Origin: Winogradskya humida
GTDB taxonomy: Bacteria > Actinomycetota > Actinomycetes > Mycobacteriales > Micromonosporaceae
Assembly (NCBI RefSeq): GCF_016862215.1
Contig: NZ_BOMN01000087.1
Location: 124,001 to 188,000, forward strand
DNA: 64,000 nt
Direction: 5' to 3'
A program made the position numbers and the translations under genes. The notes beneath the pieces were generated by a model that had not been told where the DNA came from, searched no databases, and saw only the letters and a program-made list of their open reading frames with translations. Positions 37,331 through 47,012 of this stretch are shown here, one piece after another (the first letter of the stretch is position 1; each line of letters starts with the position of its first letter).

Positions 37331-37987
37331 TCAGGGCCGATCGGCGAATCCGGTCAGGTGGGCGTAGGCGACCGCGTGGGTGCGGTCGCGTAGTTGCAGC
37401 TTGCGCAGGATGTTCGAGATGTGGGTCTTGACCGTCTGCTCGCCGATGTGGAGCTGGCGGGCTATCTCGGCGTTGCTGTGTGCCCGCGACAGCGACTGCA
37501 GCACCTGACGTTCGCGCCCGGTCAGTTGTTCCAGCTCCACGGGCAGGGCGACCGGGTCCAGGGCATCGGCGAACCGGGTGAGGTGCCGGCGCACGATCGA
37601 CGGATCGATCAGGACGTCACCGCGGGCGGCGATGCGGACGGCGGCGATGAGTTCCTCCGGCGGCATCGACTTGAGCAGAAAGCCCCGGGCTCCGGCGTGG
37701 ACGGCCTGGTGGACGTACTCGTCGGTGTCATGCGTTGTCAGGACGACGACCTGCGTGGGGTTGCCGGGCAACGCCAGGATGGCCTTCGCCGCGCCCAGGC
37801 CGTCCCGGCGCGGCATGCGGATGTCGAGGACCGCCACGTCCGGTCGCAGCCGCTGGACCAGCGCGACGGCCTGCTCACCGTCGCCGGCCTCCGCCACGCA
37901 GACGATGTCGTCCTGGGTGTCGAGGATCGCCCGGAACCCCGAGCGGAACCCCTCGTGGTCGTCGGCGATCAGCACCGAGATCGTCAT
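37331..37987 (-). CDS. NarL-family response regulator
   Basis: A 218-residue response regulator. The receiver domain has acidic residues in LIADDHEG, the phosphoacceptor Asp55 in VAVLDIRMP and a conserved Lys in FLLKSMPPEEL. The C-terminal LuxR-type HTH reads LTGRERQVLQSLSRAHSNAEIA. Its ATG overlaps the stop of the histidine kinase, so the pair is co-translated. Confidence 0.92.
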   Translation of the reverse strand: MTISVLIADDHEGFRSGFRAILDTQDDIVCVAEAGDGEQAVALVQRLRPDVAVLDIRMPRRDGLGAAKAILALPGNPTQVVVLTTHDTDEYVHQAVHAGARGFLLKSMPPEELIAAVRIAARGDVLIDPSIVRRHLTRFADALDPVALPVELEQLTGRERQVLQSLSRAHSNAEIARQLHIGEQTVKTHISNILRKLQLRDRTHAVAYAHLTGFADRP

Positions 37988-39144
37988 GTCAGCTCCGGCA
38001 GGTGGAAGGAGACCGAGGTGCTCCAGGTACGCCCCTGCGCGCTCGGGCCGGCGTGCAGCCGGCCCCCGAGCGCGTGGACACGGTTGCGGATGCCGGCCAG
38101 CCCGCGGCCACCACCGCTCACCGGTCCCGGCTGCCGGTACGGGTTGAGCGTCGTGACCTCGACCGTACGGCCCTCGTACCGGACGGTGACGGTGATGACC
38201 CCACCGTCACCGTGGCGCAGAGCGTTGGTCAGCATCTCCTGGGCGACGCGGTAGAGCGCGATGTCGACGGCCGGCGGCAGCATGAACGGCTCGCCGGTGA
38301 TGTGCAGCCGGACGGGGATGGACGCCGCGCGAAAACCGTGCAGCAGGTCATCGATGTCGGCCAGACCCAGCTGCGGTGCGGAGGGTACGCCGTGCAACAG
38401 GTCCAGCATGTTGCGCAGATCGCCGAGTGCGGAGCGGCTGGCGTCCTCCACCGATCTCAGCGACAGGAGCGCGGCCGGATCGGCGTCCGTCCTCGTCAGC
38501 CGCAGCCGCGCGGCGCCGGCGTGCACGCTGATCGCGCTGACGTGATGGGTGACCACGTCGTGCAGGTCCCGCGCGATCCCGGCGCGGTCCGCGGCGATGG
38601 CACGGCTCACGGCCTCGCGGGCGTCGCGCTCCTCCTCCTCGGCCTGTCGTCGCAGCTCGTCGAGGAATTCCCGCCGGGCTGTCGTGTACCGGCCCACCAC
38701 CCAGGACACGAGGCCGGTCTTGACGGCCGCGATGACGACGTACCAGTCGAGCGGATGCCCGCGCGCGAGGAACGCCGGCACTATGCCTCCGATCACCACC
38801 ACGAGGGAGACGACAGCGGGTACGCCCCGCAACCACGCCCCCGCCCGGTATGCGGCGACCAGGACGCCGGCCTCGTTGAGCCGCAGGCTCGGTGGCCCGC
38901 CCAGCAGCAGGCCGCAGCCCGCGTTGACGGCCACGGCGGCCGCGGCGACCCAGCCGGACCACCGGGTCGGGGTGGCCAGCAGCGCGTCGGCGGCGATGAC
39001 GGCGAGCAGTGCCACGACCCAGGTGAAGGTGACGGGCGGGAGACCCTGGACGGCGAAGGCCAGCACATCGACGACCACACACGCACCGGCCACCAGCAGC
39101 GACTGACCGGCCAGGAAACGGCGTGCCCGGTCGGAACGACTCAC
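37984..39144 (-). CDS. Sensor histidine kinase (NarL-partner type)
   Basis: A 386-residue membrane sensor. The first 150 residues hold about four to five hydrophobic segments with little extracellular sequence. A coiled region leads to the HisKA_3 phosphoacceptor His195 in ARDLHDVVTHH, then an HATPase domain with the G-box GGRGLAGIRNRVHALGGRL. GTG start at 39144. Divergent, across an 86-base gap, from a membrane-anchored hydrolase gene that may be its target. Confidence 0.88.
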   Translation of the reverse strand: MSRSDRARRFLAGQSLLVAGACVVVDVLAFAVQGLPPVTFTWVVALLAVIAADALLATPTRWSGWVAAAAVAVNAGCGLLLGGPPSLRLNEAGVLVAAYRAGAWLRGVPAVVSLVVVIGGIVPAFLARGHPLDWYVVIAAVKTGLVSWVVGRYTTARREFLDELRRQAEEEERDAREAVSRAIAADRAGIARDLHDVVTHHVSAISVHAGAARLRLTRTDADPAALLSLRSVEDASRSALGDLRNMLDLLHGVPSAPQLGLADIDDLLHGFRAASIPVRLHITGEPFMLPPAVDIALYRVAQEMLTNALRHGDGGVITVTVRYEGRTVEVTTLNPYRQPGPVSGGGRGLAGIRNRVHALGGRLHAGPSAQGRTWSTSVSFHLPELT

Positions 39145-39230
39145 CCGGTGATCATGACGGGTAACCGCCCCGCGCGCCTCCCCCGCGTGAGGGAGGCAAC
39201 GGGCGGCGAGAAGTCCTAGCTTCTGCTGCC

Positions 39231-41207
39231 ATGGAAGACATCCGCCGCCGCGCTCTGCCCCGGGCAGTCGCCCTGGTCCTCACCGCAGGGATCCTCGTCA
39301 CCCTGGCCGCGCTGGCGGTGTGGCCGCACGGCACCCTCGCCGTGCCGGACGGCGCACGGGCCGGTGACCTGGCAATGGCCCGATGCGACTACCGAACCGA
39401 AGCAGGCGATGTGCGGGCTGACTGCGGCACCCTGGTGGTGCCGGAGAACAGGAACGACCCGGCAGCCGACCTGATCGCGTTACCGGTGATCCGGATCCCT
39501 GCCACCGCGCCGCAACCCCGCGAACCCGTCTTCCGGCTGGGCGGCGGCCCCGGCTCCACGAACATGACCTTTCCCCAGGCGAGCCGGCTTACCGCGGACC
39601 GGGACGTGGTCCTCGTCGGCTACCGGGGCGTCGACGGCTCGCGGCGGCTCGACTGCCCCGAGGTGACCGGGCTCAGACAAGCCAAGGGCGACCTCACCGG
39701 TGCGAAGTCCCAGCAGGCCGCCACCCTGGGCTTCACCGCCTGCGCCCGGCGGTTGACCGGCGACGGCGTCGACCTGACCGGGTACTCCGTCGCTCAGCGC
39801 GTCGACGACCTCGAAGCCGCCCGCACCGCCCTGGGCTACCAGAAGATCAACCTGTTCAGCACCAGCGCCGGGACCCGTACGGCGATGGTCTACTCCTGGC
39901 GTCACCCCACGTCACTGCTCCGCTCGGCGATGGTCGGGGTGAACCCGCCGGGCCACATGGTCTGGGACCCGGCGATCACCGACGAGCAGATCTCCCGGTA
40001 CGGCCAGCTGTGCGCCGCCGACTCCGGGTGCTCCGCGCGTACGGACGACTTGGCAGCCTCGATGCGCGACGTCACCACCGCCATGCCGCGGCGCTGGGGC
40101 CCGTTCGCCATCCACGCCGGCTCCGTGCGGGCCGCCAGCATGTTCGGCATGCACCACAACGGCCGCAGCTCCGCACCGCTCAACGCCCCCACCGTGATCG
40201 ACGCCTACCTCAGCGGGCCGGGTGCCCTGTGGGCCATGTCGGTGCTCGGCGAGCTGCAACTACCCAGCTCGATCGTCTGGGGCGAGTTCGCCTCGTTCGC
40301 GATGATCGACGCGCCCGCGGCGGAGAGCTTCTACCGTGCCGGCGGCGATCCCGGCTCCGTCCTGCGCAGCGACGGCACGAACTTCCTCTGGGGCGGGCCC
40401 GCCGGCTACGCCACGGTCTGGCCGGACAGCCCGGACAACGCGCAATACCGGACGCCGCGGCCCACCGACGTCGAGACCCTCCTGATCAGCGGCACCCTCG
40501 ACTTCTCCACTCCGGCCCGGACGGCCACCGCTGATCTGCTGCCGTTGCTGTCGAACGGCCACCAGGTCATCCTGCCGGAACGGGGTCACAGCGCCGATTT
40601 CTGGGACGACGCGGACGCCAGCCGGCACCTGCTGAACACCTTCTACGACAGCGGCAGGGTCGACGACGCGGCATTCGGGAACCGCCCGGTCGACTTCGAG
40701 CCCGGATCGCTGTCCATGCCGGCCATCGCCACCATCCTGGCCGGTGTCACCGCCGGCGGATCGTTGCTCGCCCTGGCACTGCTGGCCGCGCTGGCCCGCC
40801 GCGCACGCCGCGGCGGATTCCGCCCCCGGGCCGGGATGTGGCTACGGATCCTCACCCCGCTCCCGCTCGGTCTCGGCGGCTGGTTCCTCGCCGTTCTGCT
40901 CGTCTGGACCCTGGACCTGAACGCCTTCATCATCGGCACCGCCGTGGTGGTTCCCGCGGTGGGCGCAGCCGTCGGCCTCGGTACCTGGGCGGTGTGGGTC
41001 CGGCACGACCGCCCGCGGCGAACCGCCCTGGCCGTCGCCCTCGGTGCGGCCCTCGCGGGGGCTCTGCTCGGCTACAGCGCCGGCTCGGCCCTCACCGCTG
41101 CGCTGACCGCGATCGCCGGCGCGGCCGCGGCGTCGAACCTTGCCCTGGTCATCCTGGAAACACGCCTTCGCCGGCCGGTGGGCGGCGAGGAACCGGCCGA
41201 GGCCTGA
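39231..41207 (+). CDS. Membrane-anchored TAP-like alpha/beta-hydrolase
   Basis: A 658-residue protein. An N-terminal membrane segment (about 12-32) leads to an extracellular alpha/beta-hydrolase domain of the tripeptidyl-aminopeptidase type: oxyanion region VFRLGGGPGST, nucleophile Ser in NLFSTSAGTRTAM, Asp in LISGTLDFSTPA, and His in LPERGHSADFW. The C-terminal about 160 residues carry four more hydrophobic helices, unusual for this family, which is normally secreted and soluble. It is divergent from the two-component system. The substrate is unknown; surface peptide or ester cleavage is inferred. Confidence 0.82.
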   Translation: MEDIRRRALPRAVALVLTAGILVTLAALAVWPHGTLAVPDGARAGDLAMARCDYRTEAGDVRADCGTLVVPENRNDPAADLIALPVIRIPATAPQPREPVFRLGGGPGSTNMTFPQASRLTADRDVVLVGYRGVDGSRRLDCPEVTGLRQAKGDLTGAKSQQAATLGFTACARRLTGDGVDLTGYSVAQRVDDLEAARTALGYQKINLFSTSAGTRTAMVYSWRHPTSLLRSAMVGVNPPGHMVWDPAITDEQISRYGQLCAADSGCSARTDDLAASMRDVTTAMPRRWGPFAIHAGSVRAASMFGMHHNGRSSAPLNAPTVIDAYLSGPGALWAMSVLGELQLPSSIVWGEFASFAMIDAPAAESFYRAGGDPGSVLRSDGTNFLWGGPAGYATVWPDSPDNAQYRTPRPTDVETLLISGTLDFSTPARTATADLLPLLSNGHQVILPERGHSADFWDDADASRHLLNTFYDSGRVDDAAFGNRPVDFEPGSLSMPAIATILAGVTAGGSLLALALLAALARRARRGGFRPRAGMWLRILTPLPLGLGGWFLAVLLVWTLDLNAFIIGTAVVVPAVGAAVGLGTWAVWVRHDRPRRTALAVALGAALAGALLGYSAGSALTAALTAIAGAAAASNLALVILETRLRRPVGGEEPAEA

Positions 41208-41228
41208 ACCGCTGAAACCGGTTCAGGC
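41202..41228. terminator. Bidirectional terminator between convergent genes
   Basis: Perfect 9-bp stem GCCTGAACC/GGTTCAGGC with a 9-base loop that spans the stop codons of the hydrolase (+) and the small protein (-). Confidence 0.65.
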
Positions 41229-41582
41229 GGCCTCCTCGCTGTGCCAGGAGCGCCTGGTGGAGGAATGCTTACCGGAGTGCCCGGCGAACAGGGTGCATTC
41301 CAGGTCGTCACGGTCCGGCACTCCCGGCTGCTGTTTCACCGGGCACCACGTGAACGGGTTGATCTCCGACGCGCTCAACGTCCATTGGATCCACCACATG
41401 GTCGTGTCGGCCTGCTGACCGAGGGCGGCGTGTGATCCCTCATGACCTTGTTCGAGTTCGCAGCTGAGCTCGGTCTGCACGCTCGGCGCATCCACGGGGA
41501 GCTCATTGAAGAACGCCAGTTGTGCCGCGTCGAGCGTGATCCTGGCCGGGCAGCTGATCAGATCGTCAGTATGGATTGCCAT
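41223..41582 (-). CDS. Small protein with paired C-x-L-x-x-G-H-x-G-x-H motifs
   Basis: A 119-residue protein that I cannot assign to a named function. Two matching motifs, CELEQGHEGSH near residue 41 and CTLFAGHSGKH near residue 96, share the pattern C-x-L-x-x-G-H-x-G-x-H. Cys plus two His in each suggests metal binding. Between them is a Trp-rich stretch (MWWIQW). Small proteins with this motif are frequent in actinomycetes. GAGGA lies upstream of the ATG. No signal peptide or membrane segment is seen. Codon use is a little less GC-biased than its neighbours. Confidence 0.7.
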   Translation of the reverse strand: MAIHTDDLISCPARITLDAAQLAFFNELPVDAPSVQTELSCELEQGHEGSHAALGQQADTTMWWIQWTLSASEINPFTWCPVKQQPGVPDRDDLECTLFAGHSGKHSSTRRSWHSEEAA

Positions 41583-41662
41583 GCATCTGTCTTTTCCTCG
41601 TCCGGGAAGTCCACACCCGTTAACTGAACCGGTTTTGTGAACTCAGGTGACCGGATGCTCCG

Positions 41663-42409
41663 TCAGCCGGTGACCGCGGCCGAGAAGGAGGACACCGCCA
41701 GGCCGGATCCGCCGATCCAGGGCTCGAATCCCGCCTGGATGCTCGTCAGATACCAGGAATTCGTGATGGCGCCGCGGTTGCGCACGTCGTTGATGAAGTC
41801 CAGGACGGAGAAGCTCCAGCTCGTGATCGCGGACGGTGCCACATAGGAGATGACCGCGTTGGATCCGTTGCTGCCCCGCCAGACCTGCCAGCTCCGGCCG
41901 CCCACGGTGGTCGTGCCGACAACCGAGCCGATGGGCTGGATACTGCCCTGGCGGTTGAACCAGATCATGATCTCCTGCTGGTTGACGCCGTTGGTCCGCG
42001 GTGTCGGGTCCAGCCAGATGTCGTACGCGGCGTCGTAGGTCGCTCCGGCGACGTACGTGTAATTGATGCTGCTGGTGGCACTCGTGATCGCGCTCACCTG
42101 GCGCGGCAGCACCGTTCCGGGGGAACAGTTGGCGTAGTGGCAGCCGTAGTAGACAGCCGGGTACGACACGGGAGCACCGCTGGTGTTTCCGGTGCCCTTC
42201 TGGCTGACGATGCTGAAGCCGCTGCCGGTCACGTTGATGCACTGTTCGGCGCTGGTGCCCCAGCGGTTGTTCATCACGACGTAGCGGGCACCGATGGTCG
42301 TGCTGCCGTACTGATCACAGATGCGGGTGTCCGCCCGGGCGGGGCCGGTGGGGGTCACGACGCCGAGGGTGCCGGCTGCGAGGACGCAGGCGATGAGCAG
42401 TTTCTTCAT
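41663..42409 (-). CDS. Secreted GH12 endoglucanase
   Basis: A 248-residue GH12 beta-jelly-roll cellulase: signal peptide ending in GPARA, nucleophile Glu in VNQQEIMIWFN and acid/base Glu in SIQAGFEPW. It has no binding module, unlike the other cellulases here. GGAGA before the ATG at 42409 sets the start. A perfect CebR-like core palindrome lies 19 bp upstream, so it is probably co-regulated with the GH9-GH5 genes. Confidence 0.9.
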   Translation of the reverse strand: MKKLLIACVLAAGTLGVVTPTGPARADTRICDQYGSTTIGARYVVMNNRWGTSAEQCINVTGSGFSIVSQKGTGNTSGAPVSYPAVYYGCHYANCSPGTVLPRQVSAITSATSSINYTYVAGATYDAAYDIWLDPTPRTNGVNQQEIMIWFNRQGSIQPIGSVVGTTTVGGRSWQVWRGSNGSNAVISYVAPSAITSWSFSVLDFINDVRNRGAITNSWYLTSIQAGFEPWIGGSGLAVSSFSAAVTG

Positions 42410-42427
42410 GGGATCTCCTAGGGTCTC

Positions 42428-42439
42428 GGGAGCGCTCCC
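42428..42439. promoter_or_regulatory. CebR-like operator before the GH12 gene
   Basis: Perfect palindrome GGGAGCGCTCCC; on the gene strand it reads TGGGAGCGCTCCCG, 13 of 14 positions of the CebR box. It sits between the start codon and the presumed promoter of the endoglucanase. Confidence 0.75.
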
Positions 42440-42586
42440 AGCATCCGCCGTCACGATCGACGACTGAAGTGGTAACCCCGAAATTTCCCGCCCATGGCGT
42501 TAACATATCGAAGTACGACTATGTAATTGCATTCTGGGTAAAGACGGCCGCCGCGGTGATCACCCGCTGAGCGGCTGCCCGCGGGC

Positions 42587-43789
42587 CTACTTGCCGCGGC
42601 GCTTGTTCAGGATGTCGAAGGCCACGGCGATGATGAGGACCAGGCCCTTGACCGCCATCTGCCAGGCGGGGTCGACGTTCATGATGGACAGGCCCATGTT
42701 CAGGACGCCCATGATGAACGCGCCGATGATGGCGCCGGTGACCTTGCCGATGCCGCCGCTGACGGCCGTGCCGCCGATGAACGCGGCTGCGATCGCGTCG
42801 AGCTCGAAATTCTGGCCGGCGGCGGCCACCGCGGCACCGGCGCGGGAGGTGGTGACCACGGCCGCCACGCCGGCGAGCAGGCCCATGTTCACGAAGATCA
42901 TGAAGTTGACGCGTTTGGTCTTCACGCCGGACAGCACCGCGGCCGGCAGGTTGCCGCCCATGGCGTAGATGTGCCGGCCGAAGACGGTGTTGTTCATGAT
43001 GAACGTGTACAGCAGGACCAGCAGGGCGACGATGATCAGGACGATGGGGGTGCCGCCGGCGCTCTTCGCCAGCAGGTAGGTGATGTAGGCGATCGCCGCG
43101 GCCGAGACAACGAGCTTGATGACGAACGCGGGGAACGGTTCGACGCGCAGGTTGTTGCGGAGCAGGGAGCGCCGGGCGCGGATCTGGCTGACGGCCAGGC
43201 CCGCGATGGCGACGATGCCGATGAGCAGTGTCAGGCCGTCCAGGTCGGCGAGGAAGCCCAGGGCGCTGGGCAGCGAGCCGTTGCTGATGTCGTTGAAGCC
43301 CGCCGGCAGGCCCGCCACCGTCGTTCCCACCAGCACGATCGCCAGGCCGCGGAACAGCAGCATGCCACCCAGCGTGACGATGAAGGCCGGGATGCCTGCG
43401 TACGCGATCCAGAAGCCCTGCCAGCAGCCGACGACGCCGCCGAGGACGATCGAGATGAGCACGGCGAGCAGCCACGGCACGTCGTAATCACTGATCATCA
43501 GGGCGCACAGGCCGCCGAGGAACGCGACCACCGAGCCGACCGACAGGTCGATATGCCCGGCGACGATGACCATCACCATGCCGATCGCGAGGATCAGCAC
43601 GTAGGCGTTCTGCTGGATCAGGGCGGCGATGTTGTTGGGGTAGAGCAGCTTGCCGCCGGTCGTGAACTGGAACAGCACGACGATCACGACCAGGGCCGCC
43701 ATCATGCCGTACTGCCGCAGGTTCTGCCCTAGATAGGCGGTCAGTGTTCCGCTCGTGTTCCCGGGGGGAGGATCGGCCGGCGCGCTCAC
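42587..43789 (-). CDS. gguB: Sugar ABC transporter permease (GguB/XylH type)
   Basis: A 400-residue CUT2 permease with about ten hydrophobic segments and the characteristic [19 protein letters not shown] and [22 protein letters not shown]. The GTG at 43789 overlaps the ATPase stop as GTGA; longer in-frame starts lie inside the ATPase gene. Last gene of the binding protein-ATPase-permease operon. The 147 bases between it and the GH12 operator show only weak hairpins. Confidence 0.88.
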   Translation of the reverse strand: MSAPADPPPGNTSGTLTAYLGQNLRQYGMMAALVVIVVLFQFTTGGKLLYPNNIAALIQQNAYVLILAIGMVMVIVAGHIDLSVGSVVAFLGGLCALMISDYDVPWLLAVLISIVLGGVVGCWQGFWIAYAGIPAFIVTLGGMLLFRGLAIVLVGTTVAGLPAGFNDISNGSLPSALGFLADLDGLTLLIGIVAIAGLAVSQIRARRSLLRNNLRVEPFPAFVIKLVVSAAAIAYITYLLAKSAGGTPIVLIIVALLVLLYTFIMNNTVFGRHIYAMGGNLPAAVLSGVKTKRVNFMIFVNMGLLAGVAAVVTTSRAGAAVAAAGQNFELDAIAAAFIGGTAVSGGIGKVTGAIIGAFIMGVLNMGLSIMNVDPAWQMAVKGLVLIIAVAFDILNKRRGK

Positions 43790-45336
43790 TGCGGTGCTCC
43801 GCTCTTCTGCATGGTCATGAGGCGCATGAGGCCCTCCTGGGTGGCCTCGGCGCGGGGAAGCTCGCCGGTGATGCGGCCCTGGCTCATGGCGTAGATCCGG
43901 TCGCAGACGCCGAGCAGTTCGGGCAGCTCCGAGGAGATGACCAGGACCGCCTTCCCGGAGTCCGCGAGGCGGTTGACGATCTCGTAGATCTCGTACTTGG
44001 CGCCGACGTCGATGCCGCGGGTGGGCTCGTCGAGGATGAGGACCTCGGGCTCGGCGAAGAGCCACTTGCTGAGGACCACCTTCTGCTGGTTGCCGCCGGA
44101 CAGCTTGCCGGTCAGCACGTCGACGCTCTCGGCCTTGGTTCTCATCTCGCGGCGGTACCGGTCGGCGGCGGTGATCTCGTCCGCCGCGTCGACCACCCCG
44201 AACCGGGAGATCCGTTGCAGCTTCGCCGCCGAGGTGTTCCGTTTGATGTCCTCGATGAGGTTCAGGCCGTAGTGCTTGCGGTCCTCGGTGGCGTACGCGA
44301 TCCCGTGCCCGATGGCCGCGTCCACCGTCCTGATCGTGACGGGCTCACCGTGCAGGAACAACTGCCCGGAGATGGAGCTGCCGTAACTGTGGCCGAAGAT
44401 GCTCATCGCCAGCTCCGTGCGCCCGGCGCCCATCAGGCCGGCCAGCCCGACGATCTCGCCCGCGCGCACGCTCAGCCCGGCGCCGTCGACGACGACCCGG
44501 GACCGGTCGATCGGGTGGTGCACCGTCCAGCCCTCGACGCGCAGGATCTCCGCACCGATCTTCGGGGTGTGCTCCGGGAATCGGTGGGCGAGGTCCCGCC
44601 CGACCATGCTGCGGATAATGCGGTCCTCGCTCACCGCCTCAGCGCCGTGCATGTCCAGCGTCTCGATGCACCGGCCGTCCCGGATGATCGTCGTGGTGTC
44701 GGCGATCTCGGCGATCTCGTTGAGCTTGTGCGAGATGATGATGCTGGTGATGCCCTGCTCCTTGAGCTGCCGGATCAGGTCGAGCAGGTGGGCGCTGTCG
44801 GCGCCGTTGAGCGCGGCGGTCGGCTCGTCCAGGATCAGCAGCTTCACCCGCTTGGACAATGCCTTCGCGATCTCGACGAGCTGCTGCTTGCCGACACCGA
44901 GGTCGATGATCTTGGTGTCGGGATGCTCGTCCAGGCCGACCCGCGCCAGCAGCCCGGCGGCCTGCGTGTTGGTCGCGGTCCAGTTGATGACGCCCCGCTT
45001 GGACCGTTCGTTGCCGAGAAAGATGTTCTCGGCGATCGAGAGGTACGGGCTGAGCGCCAGCTCCTGGTGAATGATCACGATGCCGCGCTCCTCGGAGTCG
45101 CGGATGCTCCTGAACCGGCACGGGTCGCCCTCGAAGACGATGTCGCCGTCATAGCTGCCGTGCGGGTACACCCCGCTGAGCACCTTCATCAGGGTGGATT
45201 TGCCCGCGCCGTTCTCGCCGCAGACGGCGTGCACCTCGCCCCGCGCCACGGTCATCGTGACGTCCTGCAGGGCCTTGACGCCGGGGAAGGTCTTGGTGAT
45301 GCCGCGCATCTCGAGGATGGGACCCGTGTCGGTCAT
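43786..45336 (-). CDS. gguA: Sugar ABC transporter ATPase with two nucleotide domains (GguA type)
   Basis: A 516-residue duplicated ATPase. The N-domain has Walker [17 protein letters not shown] and [11 protein letters not shown]; the C-domain has a degenerate Walker A ([13 protein letters not shown]), signature LSGGNQQKV and [12 protein letters not shown]. This asymmetry is normal for CUT2 ATPases. ATG at 45336, 7 bp after the binding protein stop. It powers uptake of a monosaccharide. Confidence 0.9.
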   Translation of the reverse strand: MTDTGPILEMRGITKTFPGVKALQDVTMTVARGEVHAVCGENGAGKSTLMKVLSGVYPHGSYDGDIVFEGDPCRFRSIRDSEERGIVIIHQELALSPYLSIAENIFLGNERSKRGVINWTATNTQAAGLLARVGLDEHPDTKIIDLGVGKQQLVEIAKALSKRVKLLILDEPTAALNGADSAHLLDLIRQLKEQGITSIIISHKLNEIAEIADTTTIIRDGRCIETLDMHGAEAVSEDRIIRSMVGRDLAHRFPEHTPKIGAEILRVEGWTVHHPIDRSRVVVDGAGLSVRAGEIVGLAGLMGAGRTELAMSIFGHSYGSSISGQLFLHGEPVTIRTVDAAIGHGIAYATEDRKHYGLNLIEDIKRNTSAAKLQRISRFGVVDAADEITAADRYRREMRTKAESVDVLTGKLSGGNQQKVVLSKWLFAEPEVLILDEPTRGIDVGAKYEIYEIVNRLADSGKAVLVISSELPELLGVCDRIYAMSQGRITGELPRAEATQEGLMRLMTMQKSGAPQ

Positions 45337-45343
45337 GGAGGGG

Positions 45344-46456
45344 TCAGAGGCCGAGCTTGTCGGCGGTGAAGAACCCGGAGTCGACCAGCTTGGTCTTGAC
45401 ATCGTCCTTGGTCACGACGACGGGCGGGAGCAGGTACGCCGGGACGACCTTGACCTCGTTGTCGTAGGTCTTGGTGTCGTTGGTCTCGACGGTCTGTCCC
45501 TTGACGATCTGGTCCACCATCTTCGCGACCTGGTCGCCGAGGGTCCGGGTGTCCTTCCACACGGTCATCGACTGCTTGCCGGCCAGGATGTTCTTGGTGT
45601 TCGCCAGGTCGGCGTCCTGACCCGTGATGACCGGCCAGCCCGCGCCGGCCTTGTAACCCTTCGACTCGAGCGACTGCTCGATGCCCAGCGCCAGCGAGTC
45701 GTTGGGGGACAGCACGACGTCGACCTTCTTGCCGCCGGTGTAGAACGAGTTGATCCGGTTGTCCATCTCGGACTGGGCCTTCTGCGAGAGCCAGCCGTCG
45801 ATGCTGACGTTCTTCCAGTCGGCGTCGCTCGCGAGCTTCTTCCCGGACGGGATGACGAGCTTGCCGCTGTCAACGTACGGCTTGAGCACGTCCCACGCGC
45901 CGGCGAAGAAGAACTTGGCGTTGTTGTCGTCAGACGACCCGGCGAACGGCTCGAGGTTGAACGGGCCCTTGCCGGCGTCGAGGCCGAGCTGCTTGACGAT
46001 GAAATCGCCCTGGAGTTTGCCGACCTGATAATTGTCGAAGGTCGCGTAGTAGTCGACGTCCGGCGTCTTGTTGATCAGGCGGTCGTACGCGATGACTTTG
46101 ATCTTCTGTGACGCGGCCTTGGCCAGCACCGGGCCGAGCGCCGTGCCGTCGATCGACGCCACGACCAGCACCTTCGGATTCTGGTTGATCATATTCTGGA
46201 GCTGCGTGATCTGCTGGTCGACTTTGTTGTCGGCATACTGCAGTGTGGTCGTGTAACCGGCCTTCTTCAGCAGGTCGTCGAGGTGAGCGCCGTCGTTGTT
46301 CCAGCGCTCGAGGCTGCGGGTCGGCATCGCGATGCCGATGAGGTTCGAGCTGGATCCTGAGTCGGACGTGTCGTCGCGCGTCTGGCTGCACGCCGTCGTC
46401 GCCGCCAGCGCTGCGACCGTGGTCAGCGCCGCGAGGACACGGAATTTTGTACCCAC
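45344..46456 (-). CDS. chvE: Sugar-binding lipoprotein (ChvE type)
   Basis: A 370-residue periplasmic-binding-protein-like lipoprotein (lipobox TTAC) close to ChvE-type multiple-sugar binders: [17 protein letters not shown] and [18 protein letters not shown]. Likely ligands are monosaccharides such as arabinose, xylose, galactose or glucose; the exact one is not readable. GAAGGAG precedes the GTG at 46456. First gene of its operon; a LacI gene lies divergently upstream. Confidence 0.88.
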   Translation of the reverse strand: MGTKFRVLAALTTVAALAATTACSQTRDDTSDSGSSSNLIGIAMPTRSLERWNNDGAHLDDLLKKAGYTTTLQYADNKVDQQITQLQNMINQNPKVLVVASIDGTALGPVLAKAASQKIKVIAYDRLINKTPDVDYYATFDNYQVGKLQGDFIVKQLGLDAGKGPFNLEPFAGSSDDNNAKFFFAGAWDVLKPYVDSGKLVIPSGKKLASDADWKNVSIDGWLSQKAQSEMDNRINSFYTGGKKVDVVLSPNDSLALGIEQSLESKGYKAGAGWPVITGQDADLANTKNILAGKQSMTVWKDTRTLGDQVAKMVDQIVKGQTVETNDTKTYDNEVKVVPAYLLPPVVVTKDDVKTKLVDSGFFTADKLGL

Positions 46457-46757
46457 TCGGTGGCTCCTTCATCTCATCGGCCCACGGCATTGCGGGCCGT
46501 GTCTGAGTGGTGCCCTGGGACCTGATTTTTGTTGCTGTCTCAACCTAGCGTCGGGATTGATGTCGCCGACGCGGTGCCCTGTAACGAATGCTTAACGTCG
46601 ACGAATTCCGTCCCGACATGTAGGCATATCAATTCAAGATCCATTAGCGTCAATTGATCAACAGTTGGCAAAGGTGATCTTCGAGTCAGTCTTGACCGGT
46701 ACAGAAGCGGTCGCTACTGTACCGGTATAGAAGCTGAGCCGACGAAGGAGTGCGATC
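46457..46757. other. Regulatory gap upstream of the sugar transporter operon
   Basis: A 301-base stretch without a gene, clearly more AT-rich than the rest of the window, especially 46575-46680. It should hold the promoter of the transporter operon (leftward) and of the small gene at 46758 (rightward). It contains TTGATCAA (around 46656) and the strong dyad at 46695-46726. Confidence 0.6.
46695..46726. promoter_or_regulatory. 32-bp dyad ACCGGTACAG...CTGTACCGGT
   Basis: Ten-base arms ACCGGTACAG (46695-46704) and CTGTACCGGT (46717-46726) enclose a second pair AGCG/CGCT, broken only by one A/A mismatch. ACCGGTAYAGAAGC also recurs as a direct repeat 26 bp apart (46695 and 46721). It is a candidate operator for the LacI protein at 47013 or a hairpin in the leader of the small gene. 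Confidence 0.6.
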
Positions 46758-46970
46758 ATGCTGATGCCGACGGCGTACATCGTGGCTGTCCGGGCCGTGG
46801 CCCGTGAGTTCGAGGACGCGCGGCTGGACGGGCCGGTTCGTGCGCAGGCCGAGGTGCCGCGCTTGCCGCGTACCCGTCAGCTTGTGTCCCGGGTCTTGTT
46901 CGCGACCGCGCGGTTCGTGGCGGTGGACGAGCCGCGGCCGGTGCTCGCCTCGTGCGCCGCGCGGTCGTAG
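46758..46970 (+). CDS. Small 70-residue protein, unknown
   Basis: A short gene supported by AAGGAG 9 bases before the ATG and by strong GC in third codon positions. The protein starts MLMPTAYIVAVRAVAREFED and is rich in Arg and Val, with no signal peptide, Cys motif or recognised domain. It lies just downstream of the 32-bp dyad and 42 bp before the LacI gene, possibly co-transcribed with it. I do not recognise it. Confidence 0.5.
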   Translation: MLMPTAYIVAVRAVAREFEDARLDGPVRAQAEVPRLPRTRQLVSRVLFATARFVAVDEPRPVLASCAARS

Positions 46971-47012
46971 CGGCGAGATATCGTCGGGGCTGACCAGAGG
47001 ATGTGACGGCGG

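Noticed and set aside
42541-42586. Terminator after the sugar permease gene
   Set aside because: Only 5-bp stems with competing pairings are visible; not enough to call.
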